This document shows positions 16,457-26,814 of a stretch of DNA of 64,000 nt, one piece after another. The notes under the pieces are model-generated. The model saw only the letters and a program-made list of their open reading frames with translations. It did not search any database and had not been told where the DNA came from. The stretch covers positions 2,170,001 to 2,234,000 of the forward strand of contig NZ_CP092423.2 in NCBI RefSeq assembly GCF_022374895.2, in the 5' to 3' direction. Both the position numbers and the translations under genes were made by a program. Position 1 is the stretch's first letter. The number at the start of each line of letters is the position of its first letter. Source of the DNA: Mycobacterium lentiflavum (GTDB lineage: Bacteria; Actinomycetota; Actinomycetes; Mycobacteriales; Mycobacteriaceae).

Positions 16457-17580
16457 TGCGAATCGGGATGGTCTGTCCCTACTCGTTCGACGTGCCGGGC
16501 GGGGTGCAATCGCATGTCCTGCAGCTGGCCAAGGTGCTGCGCGACCGGGGCCACGACGTCAGCGTGCTGGCGCCCGCGTCGCCGCACGTGAACCTGCCCG
16601 AATACGTCGTCTCGGCCGGTAAGGCCATCCCGATTCCCTACAACGGTTCGGTGGCGCGGTTGCAATTCAGCCCGGCCGTCCACGGCCGGGTCCGACGCTG
16701 GCTGACCGAGGGTGACTTCGACGTGCTGCATCTGCACGAACCGAACGCGCCCAGCCTGTCGATGTGGGCGCTGCGCATCGCCGAGGGCCCGATCGTGGCC
16801 ACGTTTCACACCTCGACCACCAAATCGCTGACACTGTCCGTCTTTCAGGGCCTGCTGCGGCCCTTGCACGAGAAGATCATCGGCCGCATCGCGGTGTCCG
16901 ACCTGGCCCGGCGCTGGCAGATGGAGGCACTCGGGTCGGACGCTGTGGAGATCCCCAACGGGGTCGATGTCGCCTCGCTCGCCTCGGCGCCGCGGCTGGA
17001 CGGGTATCCGCGGCCGGGCAAGACGGTGTTGTTCTTGGGCCGATTCGACGAGTCGCGCAAGGGCATGGAGGTACTGCTCGAGGCGTTGCCGCGGGTGGTG
17101 GAGCGCTTCGGCGATCTGCAGGTGTTGGTCGTCGGCCATGGCGACGAGGACGAATTGCGTTCGGAGTCAGGCAGTTTGGCCAAGCACATGCGCTTCCTCG
17201 GTCAGGTCGACGACGCGGGCAAGGCGTCCGCGATGCGCAGTGCGGACGTCTATTGCGCGCCCAACATCGGCGGCGAGAGTTTCGGCATCGTCCTGGTGGA
17301 GGCGATGGCCGCGGGCACACCGGTGGTGGCCAGCGACCTGGATGCCTTCCGGCGCGTGCTGCACGACGGTGACGCCGGACGGCTGGTGCCGGTCGGCGAC
17401 GCCGCGGGACTGGCCGACGGGCTGATCGAGATGCTCGAAAACGACGCGCTGCGTGAGCGTTACGTGGCCGCGGCGTGCGAAGTGGTCGCCCAGTACGACT
17501 GGTCGGTGGTGGCCAGCCAGATCATGCGGGTGTACGAGACGGTCGCGGGCTCGGGCGCCAAGGTTCGGGTGGCGAGCTGA
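16456..17580 (+). CDS. pimA: phosphatidylinositol mannosyltransferase
   Basis: A 374-residue GT-B (family GT4) enzyme that transfers mannose from GDP-mannose to the 2-position of phosphatidylinositol at the cytoplasmic face of the membrane. The N-terminal Gly-rich loop (PYSFDVPGGVQSHVLQLAK), the acceptor-side HLHEPNAPS, the donor-site VLFLGRFDESRKGMEVL and the ESFGIVLVEAMAAGTPVVASD block with its Glu are all intact. The gene overlaps both neighbours by a single base (TGATG arrangement), which shows tight coupling with the acyltransferase and Nudix genes. Confidence 0.96.
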   Translation: MRIGMVCPYSFDVPGGVQSHVLQLAKVLRDRGHDVSVLAPASPHVNLPEYVVSAGKAIPIPYNGSVARLQFSPAVHGRVRRWLTEGDFDVLHLHEPNAPSLSMWALRIAEGPIVATFHTSTTKSLTLSVFQGLLRPLHEKIIGRIAVSDLARRWQMEALGSDAVEIPNGVDVASLASAPRLDGYPRPGKTVLFLGRFDESRKGMEVLLEALPRVVERFGDLQVLVVGHGDEDELRSESGSLAKHMRFLGQVDDAGKASAMRSADVYCAPNIGGESFGIVLVEAMAAGTPVVASDLDAFRRVLHDGDAGRLVPVGDAAGLADGLIEMLENDALRERYVAAACEVVAQYDWSVVASQIMRVYETVAGSGAKVRVAS

Positions 17581-18629
17581 TGGCCTGGCCGCTCGTCGTC
17601 ATCGCCCTGCTGGTCGTGCTGATCGCCGTACTGGCGGTGATCGGTGTCTGGGCGATCCAGACAGCACAGCGACTCAACCGGCTGCACATCCGCTACGACC
17701 TGTCCTGGCAAGCCCTCGACAGCGCGCTGGCGCGGCGCGCGGTGGTCGCGCGGGCCGTCGCGATCGACGCCTACGGCGGCTCCACGAACACCCCCGAGGG
17801 CCGGCGGCTGGCCGCGTTGGCCGACGCCGCCGAGAGAGCTCCCCGGCAATCGCGGGAGAATGCCGAAAACGAATTGTCGGCGGCGCTGGCGATGGTCGAT
17901 CCCGCGGCCCTGCCGGCCGGCCTGATCGCCGAGTTGGCCGACGCCGAAGCCCGGCTGTTGCTGGCCCGCCGCTTCCACAACGACGCGGTGCGCGACACCC
18001 TGGCGCTGGGGGCGCGGGGCCTGGTTCGTGCCCTTCGGCTCGGTGGAACGGCAGCGCTGCCAAGCTATTTCGAGATCGTCGAGCGACCACACGCGCTGGC
18101 ACAGACTCCGCACGGTGTGCCCAAACACCGGACGTCGGCGCGGGTGGTGTTACTCGATGAGACCGGTGCGGTGCTGCTGCTGTGCGGTTCGGACCCGGCG
18201 ATCGAGGAATCGGCGCCGCGGTGGTGGTTCACGGTGGGCGGCGAGGTGCGCCCCGGCGAACGGCTGGCCGAGGCCGCCGCGCGAGAGTTGGCCGAAGAGA
18301 CCGGTTTACAAGTCGAAGCGGCCGAGATGCTCGGGCCGATCTGGCGGCGCGACGAGGTCTTCGAGTTCAACGGTGCGCTGATCGACAGCGAGGAGTTCTT
18401 CTTCGTGCGCCGCGCTCGACGCTTCGAGCCGGTTTGCACGGGCCGGACCGAGCTGGAACGGCGCTACATCCATTGCCACCGCTGGTGCGATGCCAACGAC
18501 ATCGCCGAACTGGTGGCGGCGGGTCAGACCGTGTACCCGCGCCAGTTGGCCGAACTGCTTGCCGAGGCAATTGCGGTGGCCGACAACGATTCACCGGCCG
18601 GATTGCCCCAGCTGCAGTCGATCCGCTGA
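17580..18629 (+). CDS. membrane-anchored Nudix hydrolase (Rv2609c-like)
   Basis: A 349-residue protein with one N-terminal membrane helix (residues about 3-27, very Val/Leu-rich), a helical linker, and a C-terminal Nudix domain. The Nudix box is perfect (GEVRPGERLAEAAA then RELAEETGL). It closes the PIM operon, as Rv2609c does in M. tuberculosis. It presumably hydrolyses a nucleoside-diphosphate derivative near the membrane, perhaps related to sugar- or lipid-nucleotide use in PIM synthesis, but the substrate is unknown. The ATG overlaps the pimA stop by one base. The gene ends against the convergent PE gene. Confidence 0.9.
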   Translation: MAWPLVVIALLVVLIAVLAVIGVWAIQTAQRLNRLHIRYDLSWQALDSALARRAVVARAVAIDAYGGSTNTPEGRRLAALADAAERAPRQSRENAENELSAALAMVDPAALPAGLIAELADAEARLLLARRFHNDAVRDTLALGARGLVRALRLGGTAALPSYFEIVERPHALAQTPHGVPKHRTSARVVLLDETGAVLLLCGSDPAIEESAPRWWFTVGGEVRPGERLAEAAARELAEETGLQVEAAEMLGPIWRRDEVFEFNGALIDSEEFFFVRRARRFEPVCTGRTELERRYIHCHRWCDANDIAELVAAGQTVYPRQLAELLAEAIAVADNDSPAGLPQLQSIR

Positions 18630-18630
18630 G

Positions 18631-19833
18631 CTAGAACCCGCTCGCGACAGCGTTGGAGGCCAGCGGCGGCAAGGCGGAGACCAACGGGTTCGTGATGCCG
18701 GCCGTTGCGCCCTGGCCGACGTAACCGGCGACACTGAGCGGGTTGACAGCCGGGAGGAGCCCGGGCGCGTAGCCCAGGTCGACGATCGGCTTGAGGAACG
18801 GTTGGAGCAAGTCCGCCAAGGGATTTCCGAGGATGGGAATGAACGTTCGCAACGGGTCGAGCAGCGGCAACTGCGTGGTCGGCATGAAGTAGAAACTCAG
18901 ATTGCCGATCTGGCTTTGAATGGCGTTGGCGACCTGTGCCGCGGGCAGGTAGGGCATCGTGGCGTGCAAATTCAGGTAGCCGAACAGCGCGTTGATGTCC
19001 GACGGCAGCCACAACGGGTGCACCGGGAAGTCGGCGATCGCGTCGTATTGCAGTGTGAAAATCGAAGTCGCATAGGACGTTGTCAGCGGCGTGGGCCAGT
19101 TGAACGTACCGAAGCCCGGAATCCAGTGTGTCAGAACGCCGCCCATCGGGTTGTTCGGGTCGGCCAGCAGCACGAAGTTCAGCAGGTTTGAATCGGGCCG
19201 CAACGCGGCCGGAAGTGCCTGCAAATAGCGCATTTCCAGGCTGGCTATCGTGGCACTCTGCGAATAGCCGACAACGACAACCTTGTTGCCCTGGCTGGTT
19301 TGCGACAGGATCGCACTGTTCAGGGTCGCAAAACCGGTGTAGACAGACCTGCCGAAGGTGGTGTCATTGATGCCGGTTACCGGCCAGAACTCTTCCGGGG
19401 TATGCAGACTCACCAGGGTGTACCCGGAGTAATTCTGGGCGAGATACGTCTGTTCGATGGAAGTCATGTACTGCAGGTCCGGTGACGGGTTCCCGGTGCC
19501 CCCCATGATCAGCGCGATTTTCTGCTGCGACGCCGGCTGCATGGCGGCCGCGTTGGCCACCTCGGTTTCGGCGTAGGCGTTCTTTGCGGTGATCAGGGTC
19601 TGTACGAACTGGGTGTGGAACAGCTCCGCCTGCGCGCTGAGCGCCTGGTATTGCGCAGCCTGCGCGTCCAGGAATGCGGCGGTGCGCACCGATACCGAAT
19701 CCGTGCCCGGCGCAAGCACTCCCGTCATCGGTGCCGCCACGGACGCGTTCGTCGCTTCTAGTTCCGCGCCGATTCCCTGCAACTCGTCGGCCGCCGTCGC
19801 CATCGCGTCGGGGTCGGTAATCACGAATGACAT
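18631..19833 (-). CDS. PE-family protein with PE-PPE (serine hydrolase) domain
   Basis: A 400-residue protein. Residues 1 to about 98 form a PE helical hairpin (MSFVITDPDAMATAADEL; the PE dipeptide is PD here), ending in the type VII secretion motif Y-x3-E (YAETE). The rest is a PE-PPE domain with an alpha/beta hydrolase fold: GGTGNPSP at its start and the nucleophile elbow VVVGYSQSA. Such domains have shown esterase activity. It follows the PPE gene by 15 bases and is probably exported with it as a heterodimer through an ESX system. The site corresponds to PPE42 in M. tuberculosis. Confidence 0.9.
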   Translation of the reverse strand: MSFVITDPDAMATAADELQGIGAELEATNASVAAPMTGVLAPGTDSVSVRTAAFLDAQAAQYQALSAQAELFHTQFVQTLITAKNAYAETEVANAAAMQPASQQKIALIMGGTGNPSPDLQYMTSIEQTYLAQNYSGYTLVSLHTPEEFWPVTGINDTTFGRSVYTGFATLNSAILSQTSQGNKVVVVGYSQSATIASLEMRYLQALPAALRPDSNLLNFVLLADPNNPMGGVLTHWIPGFGTFNWPTPLTTSYATSIFTLQYDAIADFPVHPLWLPSDINALFGYLNLHATMPYLPAAQVANAIQSQIGNLSFYFMPTTQLPLLDPLRTFIPILGNPLADLLQPFLKPIVDLGYAPGLLPAVNPLSVAGYVGQGATAGITNPLVSALPPLASNAVASGF

Positions 19834-19848
19834 CGGGCGCGCCCCTGG

Positions 19849-20925
19849 CTAGTCCAGCACCGGGCGGGGCACCTTGCGCGACGCGGCGACCGCGGGAGTG
19901 ACGGCACTCATCAGTCGCCCGGGCACGTTCATCGAGGGCAGCGACGGCGTGGTGCCGGCGCTCGCCGAAATGGGGGTTACCGGGGCGCTCGCCACCCCGG
20001 CCGGCCCGGTCGCCGCGGGAAGGTTCGGCGCCGCCGGCGTGGCATTGGCCCAGGTCGCCGGGACCGACAACGGCCCGATCGTGGCGGCTCGGCCCGCGCT
20101 CGCGGAGACCGTGCTGGTGAGCTGCGCCGCAGCCGTTCCGCCCACCGCCGGACTGGCCGCCGATGCCAGCACCGGATCGAGCGCGGGGACGCTGGCTGCC
20201 GCGCTCATCAGCGGATTGGCACCGGACATCAGCTGACCCATGGCCATTTGCATGGGCTGCATCGCGAACTGGGCCGGCGTCGAGAGCATCTGCAGCTGCG
20301 ACATCGGGTTCATCAACTGTTGTGCGAACGAGTTGACCACCGAGTTGATCAGCTGCTCGGCGAATGACGTGAAGGTCGGGGTAGGCAGGCTGGTCAGGGT
20401 CAGCGGCGGCTCGGCGAACGGTGTCCACCCTGCCGCGGCCGCGGTCGTGCTGGCGTCGTAACCGGTCATGGCCGCCACGTCCTGGGCCCAGAATTCGGTG
20501 TACTCGGCCTCGGTCGCGGCGATCGCCGCGGTGTTCTGACCCAGGATGTTGGTCGCGATCAGCGTCATCAGCAGGGCGCGGTTGGCCGCGACGACCTCGG
20601 GGGGCACGGTGGCGGTGAACGCGGTTTCGAACGCGCCCGCAAACAGCCGGGCCTTGATGGCCAGCAGCTCGGCTTTCGCCGACGTGCCGGTCAGCCACTG
20701 CACGTAGGGGGCGGCGGCCGCGGCCATGGTCATCGATGCCGGCCCCTGCCACGCCCCACCGGTCAGCGTCGACACTGTCGTCTGGAACGAACCGGCCGCC
20801 GACGCCAGCTGAGCGGCCAGCGCGTCCCAGGCCGCCGCCGCTGCCCAGATCGTCCCCGAGCGCGGTCCGGCATAGATGCGCGCAGAATTGATCTCCGGTG
20901 GCAACAGCACGAAATCCGGCAACAT
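19849..20925 (-). CDS. PPE-family protein, PPE-SVP type
   Basis: A 358-residue PPE protein. The start is the ATG at 20925, preceded by AGAAGAGG and followed at once by [23 protein letters not shown], the classic PPE opening. The helical PPE domain covers about 170 residues with WQG as the WxG motif. The C-terminal part is rich in Ala/Pro/Met, repeats QM segments, and contains GPLSVPATW, the SVP signature. It lies upstream of the PE gene in one transcript and is the likely ESX-secreted partner. An open frame continues upstream to 21120 but is not PPE-like. Confidence 0.92.
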   Translation of the reverse strand: MLPDFVLLPPEINSARIYAGPRSGTIWAAAAAWDALAAQLASAAGSFQTTVSTLTGGAWQGPASMTMAAAAAPYVQWLTGTSAKAELLAIKARLFAGAFETAFTATVPPEVVAANRALLMTLIATNILGQNTAAIAATEAEYTEFWAQDVAAMTGYDASTTAAAAGWTPFAEPPLTLTSLPTPTFTSFAEQLINSVVNSFAQQLMNPMSQLQMLSTPAQFAMQPMQMAMGQLMSGANPLMSAAASVPALDPVLASAASPAVGGTAAAQLTSTVSASAGRAATIGPLSVPATWANATPAAPNLPAATGPAGVASAPVTPISASAGTTPSLPSMNVPGRLMSAVTPAVAASRKVPRPVLD

Positions 20926-21159
20926 CCGGGACCTCTTCTCGGCCAACCGCCACGGCCGGTGTGACCAGGGATCCCGTCCCGTTACTTCGCACCAGCTGCT
21001 ACGGCCTGCGCAAATAGCTGTCGCAATATTTAGCACAATGTGACGGTCACCGCACCACCTGTTGGACAGACGTCGAACTTGTCGCGCAAACGGTGGGAAA
21101 ACTTGGTTGTCACTCACCACTAGAGTGGAAGCGCGATGGTTCGAGGAGAGAAGGGGCTA

Positions 21160-22071
21160 GTGGACAGCGGCGCACAGTCGAGCCAGGCCAACCAGACCGG
21201 AACGGCCCGCGTCAAGCGCGGTATGGCCGAGATGCTCAAGGGCGGCGTCATCATGGACGTCGTCACCCCGGAGCAGGCCCGAATCGCGGAGGGCGCCGGC
21301 GCCGTCGCGGTCATGGCGCTGGAGCGAGTACCCGCCGACATCCGCGCCCAGGGCGGCGTGTCCCGGATGAGCGACCCCGACATGATCGAGGGCATCATCT
21401 CCGCGGTCACGATCCCGGTGATGGCCAAGGCGCGCATCGGGCATTTCGTCGAGGCGCAGATTCTGCAGAGCCTGGGCGTGGACTACGTCGACGAATCCGA
21501 GGTGCTCACACCCGCCGACTACACCCACCACATCGACAAGTGGAAGTTCACCGTGCCGTTCGTGTGCGGGGCGACCAATCTCGGTGAGGCGCTGCGGCGC
21601 ATCAGCGAGGGCGCGGCCATGATCCGGTCCAAGGGTGAGGCCGGCACCGGTGACGTGTCCAACGCGACCACGCACATGCGCGCCATCGGCGGTGAGATCC
21701 GTCGGCTGACGTCCTTGGCGCAAGACGAATTGTTCGTTGCGGCAAAGGAATTGCAAGCGCCCTACGAGCTCGTCGTGGAAGTGGCCCGGGCAGGCAAGCT
21801 ACCGGTCACCCTGTTCACGGCCGGCGGGATCGCGACCCCGGCCGACGCGGCGATGATGATGCAGCTCGGCGCCGAGGGTGTGTTCGTCGGCTCGGGCATC
21901 TTCAAGTCGGGCGACCCCGCGCAGCGCGCCGCCGCGATCGTCAAGGCCACCACGTTCTACGACGACCCGGACGTACTGGCCAAGGTCTCTCGCGGCCTGG
22001 GTGAGGCGATGGTCGGAATCAACGTCGAGCAGGTCCCGGAGCCGCATCGCCTGGCCCAGCGCGGCTGGTAA
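21160..22071 (+). CDS. pdxS: pyridoxal 5'-phosphate synthase, synthase subunit
   Basis: A 303-residue TIM-barrel subunit that makes PLP from ribose 5-phosphate, glyceraldehyde 3-phosphate and ammonia. Nearly the whole chain is diagnostic: [15 protein letters not shown], the catalytic Lys in [45 protein letters not shown] and [14 protein letters not shown] chose the GTG at 21160 because AAGGGG lies just before it and the known homologues start here; an ATG at 21136 is in frame. It forms an operon with tesB and pdxT, whose product supplies ammonia. Confidence 0.96.
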   Translation: MDSGAQSSQANQTGTARVKRGMAEMLKGGVIMDVVTPEQARIAEGAGAVAVMALERVPADIRAQGGVSRMSDPDMIEGIISAVTIPVMAKARIGHFVEAQILQSLGVDYVDESEVLTPADYTHHIDKWKFTVPFVCGATNLGEALRRISEGAAMIRSKGEAGTGDVSNATTHMRAIGGEIRRLTSLAQDELFVAAKELQAPYELVVEVARAGKLPVTLFTAGGIATPADAAMMMQLGAEGVFVGSGIFKSGDPAQRAAAIVKATTFYDDPDVLAKVSRGLGEAMVGINVEQVPEPHRLAQRGW

Positions 22072-22079
22072 AACAGGCC

Positions 22080-22916
22080 GTGGCTATTGAAGAGATCCTT
22101 GATCTCGAGCAACTCGAGGTCAACATCTACCGGGGCAGCGTGTTCAGCCCGGAATCGGGATTTCTGCAGCGCACCTTCGGCGGCCATGTCGCCGGCCAGT
22201 CGCTGGTTTCGGCGGTGCGCACCGTCGACCCGCGCTATCAGGTGCACTCGCTGCACGGTTATTTCCTGCGGCCCGGGGACGCCACGGCGGCGACCGTTTT
22301 CATCGTCGAACGAATACGCGACGGCGGCTCGTTCTGCACCCGCCGGGTCAACGCCATCCAGCACGGCGAGACCATCTTCTCCATGTCGGCGTCCTTCCAG
22401 ACCGACCAGGAGGGCATCCACCACCAGGACCCGATGCCGCCGGCGCCGCCGCCCGACGGCCTGCCCGGGCTGGACTCGATCAAGGTCTTCGACGATGCCG
22501 GGTTCAAGCAGTTCGAGGAGTGGGACGTCTGCATCGTGCCCCGCGACCTGCTGCAGCTCTCGCCGGGCAAGGCCTCCCAGCAGCAGGTGTGGTTTCGTCA
22601 CCGTGATCCGCTGCCCGACGACCCGGTGCTGCACATCTGCGCACTGGCCTACATGAGCGACCTCACGCTGCTGGGTTCGGCGCAGGTCACCCACCTCGAC
22701 GTGCGCGAGCATCTGCAGGTGGCCTCGCTGGACCACGCGATGTGGTTCATGCGGGCATTCCGCGCCGACGAGTGGCTGCTCTACGACCAGTCCTCGCCCT
22801 CGGCCAGCGGCGGTCGCTCGCTGTGCCAGGGCAAGATCTTCACCCAGTCCGGCCATATGGTCGCGGCGGTCATGCAGGAGGGGCTGACCCGCTTCAAGCG
22901 GGGATACCAGTCGTGA
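22080..22916 (+). CDS. tesB: acyl-CoA thioesterase II
   Basis: A 278-residue double-hotdog thioesterase of the TesB type that hydrolyses acyl-CoA to free acid and CoA. Typical blocks are [42 protein letters not shown] (carrying the catalytic Asp), [12 protein letters not shown] and the C-terminal AVMQEGLTR with its Gln. The gene sits between pdxS and pdxT, eight bases after the former and overlapping the latter by four bases. The same order exists in M. tuberculosis, although the metabolic link to PLP is not obvious. Confidence 0.93.
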   Translation: MAIEEILDLEQLEVNIYRGSVFSPESGFLQRTFGGHVAGQSLVSAVRTVDPRYQVHSLHGYFLRPGDATAATVFIVERIRDGGSFCTRRVNAIQHGETIFSMSASFQTDQEGIHHQDPMPPAPPPDGLPGLDSIKVFDDAGFKQFEEWDVCIVPRDLLQLSPGKASQQQVWFRHRDPLPDDPVLHICALAYMSDLTLLGSAQVTHLDVREHLQVASLDHAMWFMRAFRADEWLLYDQSSPSASGGRSLCQGKIFTQSGHMVAAVMQEGLTRFKRGYQS

Positions 22917-23509
22917 GCCGCCCGAGGATCGGCGTTTTGGCGCTGCAGGGCGACACTCGGGAGCATCTGGCGGCGCTGCGCGATGCCGGGGCCGAGTCGA
23001 TGCCGGTGCGCCGGCGCGGCGAGATCGAGTCGATCGACGGGCTGGTCATCCCGGGCGGTGAATCCACCACGATGAGCCACCTGCTGGGAGACCTCGACCT
23101 GCTCGAGCCGTTGCGTGAGCGGCTGGCCGACGGGCTTCCGGCCTACGGCGCATGCGCCGGCATGATCATGCTGGCCAGCGAGATCCTCGATGCCGGCGCC
23201 AACGGGCGCCAGGCGCTGCCGCTACGCGCGATCGATATGACGGTGCGGCGCAACGCTTTCGGACGTCAGGTCGATTCGTTCGAAGGCGATGTCGAGTTCG
23301 CCGGCCTGGACGGCCCGGTGCGGGGGGTGTTCATCCGGGCGCCGTGGGTCGAGCGAGTCGGGGACGGCGTACAGGTGCTGGCCACGGCCGCGGGACACGT
23401 CGTAGCGGTCCGGCAGGGGCAGAAGCTGGCGACGGCGTTTCATCCGGAGATGACGGGAGACCGGCGCATCCACCAGCTTTTCGTCGACATCGTGCGGGGC
23501 CGCGCCTAG
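22913..23509 (+). CDS. pdxT: pyridoxal 5'-phosphate synthase, glutaminase subunit
   Basis: A 198-residue class I-type glutaminase that releases ammonia from glutamine and channels it to PdxS. The substrate motif PGGESTTM, the nucleophile Cys in [11 protein letters not shown] and the His-x-Glu pair in AFHPEM are all present. Translation starts at a GTG that overlaps the tesB stop (GTGA). The length equals the M. tuberculosis protein. Confidence 0.95.
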   Translation: MSRPRIGVLALQGDTREHLAALRDAGAESMPVRRRGEIESIDGLVIPGGESTTMSHLLGDLDLLEPLRERLADGLPAYGACAGMIMLASEILDAGANGRQALPLRAIDMTVRRNAFGRQVDSFEGDVEFAGLDGPVRGVFIRAPWVERVGDGVQVLATAAGHVVAVRQGQKLATAFHPEMTGDRRIHQLFVDIVRGRA

Positions 23510-23709
23510 CGCGTGCTCTCGTCCGCGACGTTGCGGCGGGACTGCTGCAAACCCGGCGCGTCCGGGTCGTCGTGCTGATGCTCGAGGTGGTCTTGCTGCT
23601 GACGCTGCTCCTCGGTGGACTGGGTGGCATCCTCGGGTTCTTTGGGCTGATTCACCCGGTTAGGTTCGCCCGAATCGCGCGCGGTCAAACGCGGGGGTTG
23701 AGTGTGCAT
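23506..23709 (-). CDS. possible small hydrophilic protein, 67 residues
   Basis: A minus-strand frame convergent with pdxT and overlapping its end by four bases. The product is acidic and Gln/Glu/Asp-rich (e.g. [18 protein letters not shown]), with no membrane segment. Most codons end in G or C, most strongly in the last 20, which is the pattern of real genes here. I recognise no homologue, and no strong ribosome binding site is visible at the ATG (23709). The opposite strand has a Leu-rich frame that is likely a shadow. Confidence 0.35.
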   Translation of the reverse strand: MHTQPPRLTARDSGEPNRVNQPKEPEDATQSTEEQRQQQDHLEHQHDDPDAPGLQQSRRNVADESTR

Positions 23710-23740
23710 CCTGGGCGGCAATTTCCCGGAATTCTCACCC

Positions 23741-23780
23741 TCACCGCACACTCGAAGCCGTCACCGCACACTCGACGCCC
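23741..23780. repeat. tandem 20-base repeat, two copies
   Basis: TCACCGCACACTCGAAGCCG (23741-23760) is followed immediately by a copy that differs at two positions (23761-23780). A part of the unit, GCACACTC, occurs inverted as GAGTGTGC around 23700-23708. The period equals about two helical turns. It lies about 220 bases upstream of yebC. Confidence 0.6.
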
Positions 23781-24000
23781 AGCCACCCACACCAGTCACA
23801 TCTGTACCAGCCGGGGTCCTACGAGGTGTTCTACGAAAGCGATATCGCATGCGACACCACTTGCGCGAACCGTCGTCGCCCCCCTTTCCTGTGACGTCTG
23901 GGGATCCCGATTCGGAAGGGGAGTCGCCCGGCGACCCGCCCCGGTCGTCCACGTAGACTCGGCGGCGAACTTTACGTAACAGAAGAGGTAGAACACACAG

Positions 24001-24756
24001 ATGAGCGGCCATTCCAAGTGGGCCACCACCAAGCACCAGAAGGCCGTCAAGGACGCACGCCGTGGCAAGGAGTTCGCGCGGCTGATCAAAAATATCGAGG
24101 TCGCCGCCCGTACCGGCGGTGGTGACCCGGCGGGCAACCCGACGCTCTACGACGCCATCCAGAAGGCGAAGAAGACCTCGGTGCCCAACGACAACATCGA
24201 GCGAGCCCGCAAGCGGGGTGCCGGGGAGGAAGCCGGTGGCGCCGACTACCAGACGATCATGTACGAGGGCTACGGCCCCAACGGCGTGGCCGTGCTGATC
24301 GAATGCCTCACCGACAACCGCAACCGCGCGGCCGGCGAGGTCCGGGTGGCGGTGACCCGCAACGGCGGCAACATGGCCGACCCGGGGTCGGTGTCGTACC
24401 TGTTCACCCGTAAGGGCGTCGTCACGCTGGAGAAGAACGGCCTGTCGGAGGACGACGTGCTGACGGCGGTGCTGGAGGCGGGCGCCGAAGACGTCAACGA
24501 CCTCGGCGAGAGCTTCGAGATCATTTCCGAGCCGACCGACCTGGTCGCGGTGCGCACCGCACTGCAGGAAGCCGGCATCGACTACGACTCCGCCGAGGCC
24601 AGCTTCCAGCCGTCGGTCAGTGTGCCGGTCGACGTCGACGGCGCCCGCAAGGTGTTCAAGTTGGTCGACGCCCTGGAGGAGAGCGACGACGTGCAGAACG
24701 TCTGGACCAACGTCGATCTGTCCGACGAGGTGCTGGCGGCTCTCGACGAAGATTAG
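24001..24756 (+). CDS. YebC/PmpR family protein (Rv2603c-like)
   Basis: A 251-residue member of the YebC/TACO1 family with the unmistakable N-terminus [13 protein letters not shown], then [22 protein letters not shown] and [22 protein letters not shown]. Family members were described as DNA-binding regulators (PmpR). More recent work on one clade links them to translation of proline-rich stretches at the ribosome. Which role applies here is not visible. The ATG follows AAGAGG. The stop overlaps the convergent speE stop by four bases. Confidence 0.9.
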   Translation: MSGHSKWATTKHQKAVKDARRGKEFARLIKNIEVAARTGGGDPAGNPTLYDAIQKAKKTSVPNDNIERARKRGAGEEAGGADYQTIMYEGYGPNGVAVLIECLTDNRNRAAGEVRVAVTRNGGNMADPGSVSYLFTRKGVVTLEKNGLSEDDVLTAVLEAGAEDVNDLGESFEIISEPTDLVAVRTALQEAGIDYDSAEASFQPSVSVPVDVDGARKVFKLVDALEESDDVQNVWTNVDLSDEVLAALDED

Positions 24757-26348
24757 TCGTAGCCGTGCCGCATGTCGTCGACAATGCGCGGGTTGTCCAG
24801 CGTTGACGGTTCGAGCGGACGCGGTGCGATGTCGTCGGAGAACACCGTCGCGGCTTGCAGCACTTGGGGATTGAGGTAGCGCAGCGGCGGCGCGTCGGCG
24901 GGCATGGCGGGTACCGGTGCGGCGTCACCCGCGGGGCCCGCCAATGCGAAACCCCAGTCACCGAACGTCGGCACATGCACGTGGTAGGGCGTGACCCCAT
25001 ACCCCGCCGAACGCATCGTCGATATCGTGCGCCAGAACGCGGTCGGTGTGGAGAACGGGCTGCCGGCCTGGACGACAACCAGCCCACTGGGCGAAAGCGC
25101 ATGCGCGACAAGGGCATAGAATTCGCTTGAATAGAGTCGGCCCAGAACGGGGGTGTCCGGGTCGGGCAGGTCGACGATGACGGCGTCGAAACCCCCGGGC
25201 GGACTTAGTTCGGGATGGGGAGCCCGAAGCCAACGCATCGCGTCGTCGATCACGACGGAAACCCGCGGGTTGTCCAACGCGCCGGCATTGGCGTCGTGCA
25301 GGGTGGTGCGGGCGATCTCGATCACCGCAGGGTCGAGCTCTACCTGCACGATCTTGTCGATTCCTTTCTGGCGCAGTAGCTCTCGTGCTGCCAGGCCGTC
25401 GCCACCGCCCAGGATCAGCACCGAGCGGGCGCCCTTGCCGAGCGCCGGATAGACGAGGCTTTCGGTGTAGCGGTATTCGTCGCGGGTGGAGAACTGCAAT
25501 CCACCGTCCAGATACAGCCGGGTGTCGTTGTCGCGACGGGTGACCACGATCTCCTGGTAAGCGGTGTGCCGGTAGGCGATGATCGGGTCGGCGTAAAGCC
25601 TTTGGCGGCTGGTCGTTTCGATGTCGTGTGCGTGCACCAGCAGCGCGACCAGCAGCCCGAGGGCCGCGGCGAGTGCACTCAGCGCGGTCACCAACTGCGC
25701 AGTGGAGATCACCCGCCGCAGCAGGAACATCGCCACAATGGCCGCCGCGACCAGGTTGATGACGCCGGTGGCCGCAGCGCCGCGGATCATTCCGAGATGC
25801 GGCAGCAAGGCGAACGGCCAGACCAATCCGCCGACCAATGCGCCCAGGTAGTCGGCCGCGTTGAGGTTGGCCAGCGTGCGGCCGGTATCCGTCGCCGTGT
25901 TCTCGGCGGGGCCATCCCGCCCCTGCTGCAGCAGGGTCATCAGCAACGGCACCTCGGCGCCGACCAGGCCGCCGATCAGTGCGGTGCCGAGCGCCAGCAC
26001 CCACGCCGACCCAATTGTGCCGTCCAGGAAAGCGAACACCGCGTACAGCGCCGCGGCGGACAGCCCGCCGATGATGCCCAGCAGCGCCTCGACCGTGACG
26101 AAGACGATGCCGGCGTACCGCAGCAGTGGCTTGACCAGCAGCGCACCCACGCCCAGCGCGGCGATGTAGCCCGCGACGATCAAGGAGGTGGCGACGACAC
26201 CGCCGCCGTTGAGGCTGGCGGACAGCGTCAGCAGGGCCAGTTCGTAGATGATGCCGCAGGCCGCACAGGCCGCGACCGCGGCGAGCAGCAGCGCGCGCCA
26301 GCGCATCGACGGCTCCGCGGACCGTGCGGCTTGCTGCGTGGTGGTCAT
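24753..26348 (-). CDS. speE: membrane-fused spermidine-synthase-like aminopropyltransferase
   Basis: A 531-residue protein in two parts. The first half (about residues 15-230) holds seven or so membrane helices, including one Gly/Leu-rich pair after [15 protein letters not shown]. The second half is a Rossmann-fold polyamine synthase with the cofactor motif [13 protein letters not shown], an acidic Glu in [20 protein letters not shown] and the proton-acceptor region VDLPDPDTP. The M. tuberculosis homologue Rv2601 has the same build. The start ATG overlaps the DUF350 stop by four bases, and it is the last gene of a five-gene operon. Whether it makes spermidine or modifies another amine is unproven. 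Confidence 0.85.
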   Translation of the reverse strand: MTTTQQAARSAEPSMRWRALLLAAVAACAACGIIYELALLTLSASLNGGGVVATSLIVAGYIAALGVGALLVKPLLRYAGIVFVTVEALLGIIGGLSAAALYAVFAFLDGTIGSAWVLALGTALIGGLVGAEVPLLMTLLQQGRDGPAENTATDTGRTLANLNAADYLGALVGGLVWPFALLPHLGMIRGAAATGVINLVAAAIVAMFLLRRVISTAQLVTALSALAAALGLLVALLVHAHDIETTSRQRLYADPIIAYRHTAYQEIVVTRRDNDTRLYLDGGLQFSTRDEYRYTESLVYPALGKGARSVLILGGGDGLAARELLRQKGIDKIVQVELDPAVIEIARTTLHDANAGALDNPRVSVVIDDAMRWLRAPHPELSPPGGFDAVIVDLPDPDTPVLGRLYSSEFYALVAHALSPSGLVVVQAGSPFSTPTAFWRTISTMRSAGYGVTPYHVHVPTFGDWGFALAGPAGDAAPVPAMPADAPPLRYLNPQVLQAATVFSDDIAPRPLEPSTLDNPRIVDDMRHGYD

Positions 26349-26800
26349 GACACCGCGGCGGCCGTCACTGCTCCGACAGCCAGCAACATCAGCGCGACCG
26401 CGAACGAGCCGGGATGCAGGTCGGGGTCGTCGATGTGCTCGTGGAAACTGCCCGGAATCACCAAATGCAGTGTCAGCAACGCGATTCCCAACAGGATCAC
26501 ACCCATGATCCCGTACACCGCCACGCCGACGAGCCCCTGACCCAATTGGCTGTAGCTGTTGACGATGGAGCTGACGATCACGGTGGTCAGCGAGATATAC
26601 ATCGCGCAGGCGACCACGACCGCGTTGGGGCGGCGATCGACGAACACCAGCTGACGCAGCTTGCCCGGGGTCAACGCGTCGACCATGTAGAAGCCGACCA
26701 GCAGGACGGCCATGCCGACGACGAAGTACAACAGCGTCGCGACGACGCCCTTCAGGACGGGGTCGAGATCCACGTTTCCGATATCGAAGGCGAGGTACAC
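26345..26800 (-). CDS. DUF350 (YjfL-type) membrane protein
   Basis: A 151-residue protein with four membrane spans ([62 protein letters not shown] and a C-terminal [18 protein letters not shown]). DUF350 proteins consist of two duplicated helix pairs and often sit beside PspA, band-7 or SpeE-like genes in other bacteria. The GTG start at 26800 is preceded by AGGAGAC. It is the fourth gene of the operon and is coupled to speE by a four-base overlap. Confidence 0.8.
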   Translation of the reverse strand: MYLAFDIGNVDLDPVLKGVVATLLYFVVGMAVLLVGFYMVDALTPGKLRQLVFVDRRPNAVVVACAMYISLTTVIVSSIVNSYSQLGQGLVGVAVYGIMGVILLGIALLTLHLVIPGSFHEHIDDPDLHPGSFAVALMLLAVGAVTAAAVS

Positions 26801-26814
26801 GGTTGTCTCCTTTG

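Noticed and set aside
23741..23780. Tandem 20-base repeat considered as a CRISPR array
   Set aside because: There are only two copies, no spacers between them and no cas genes nearby.
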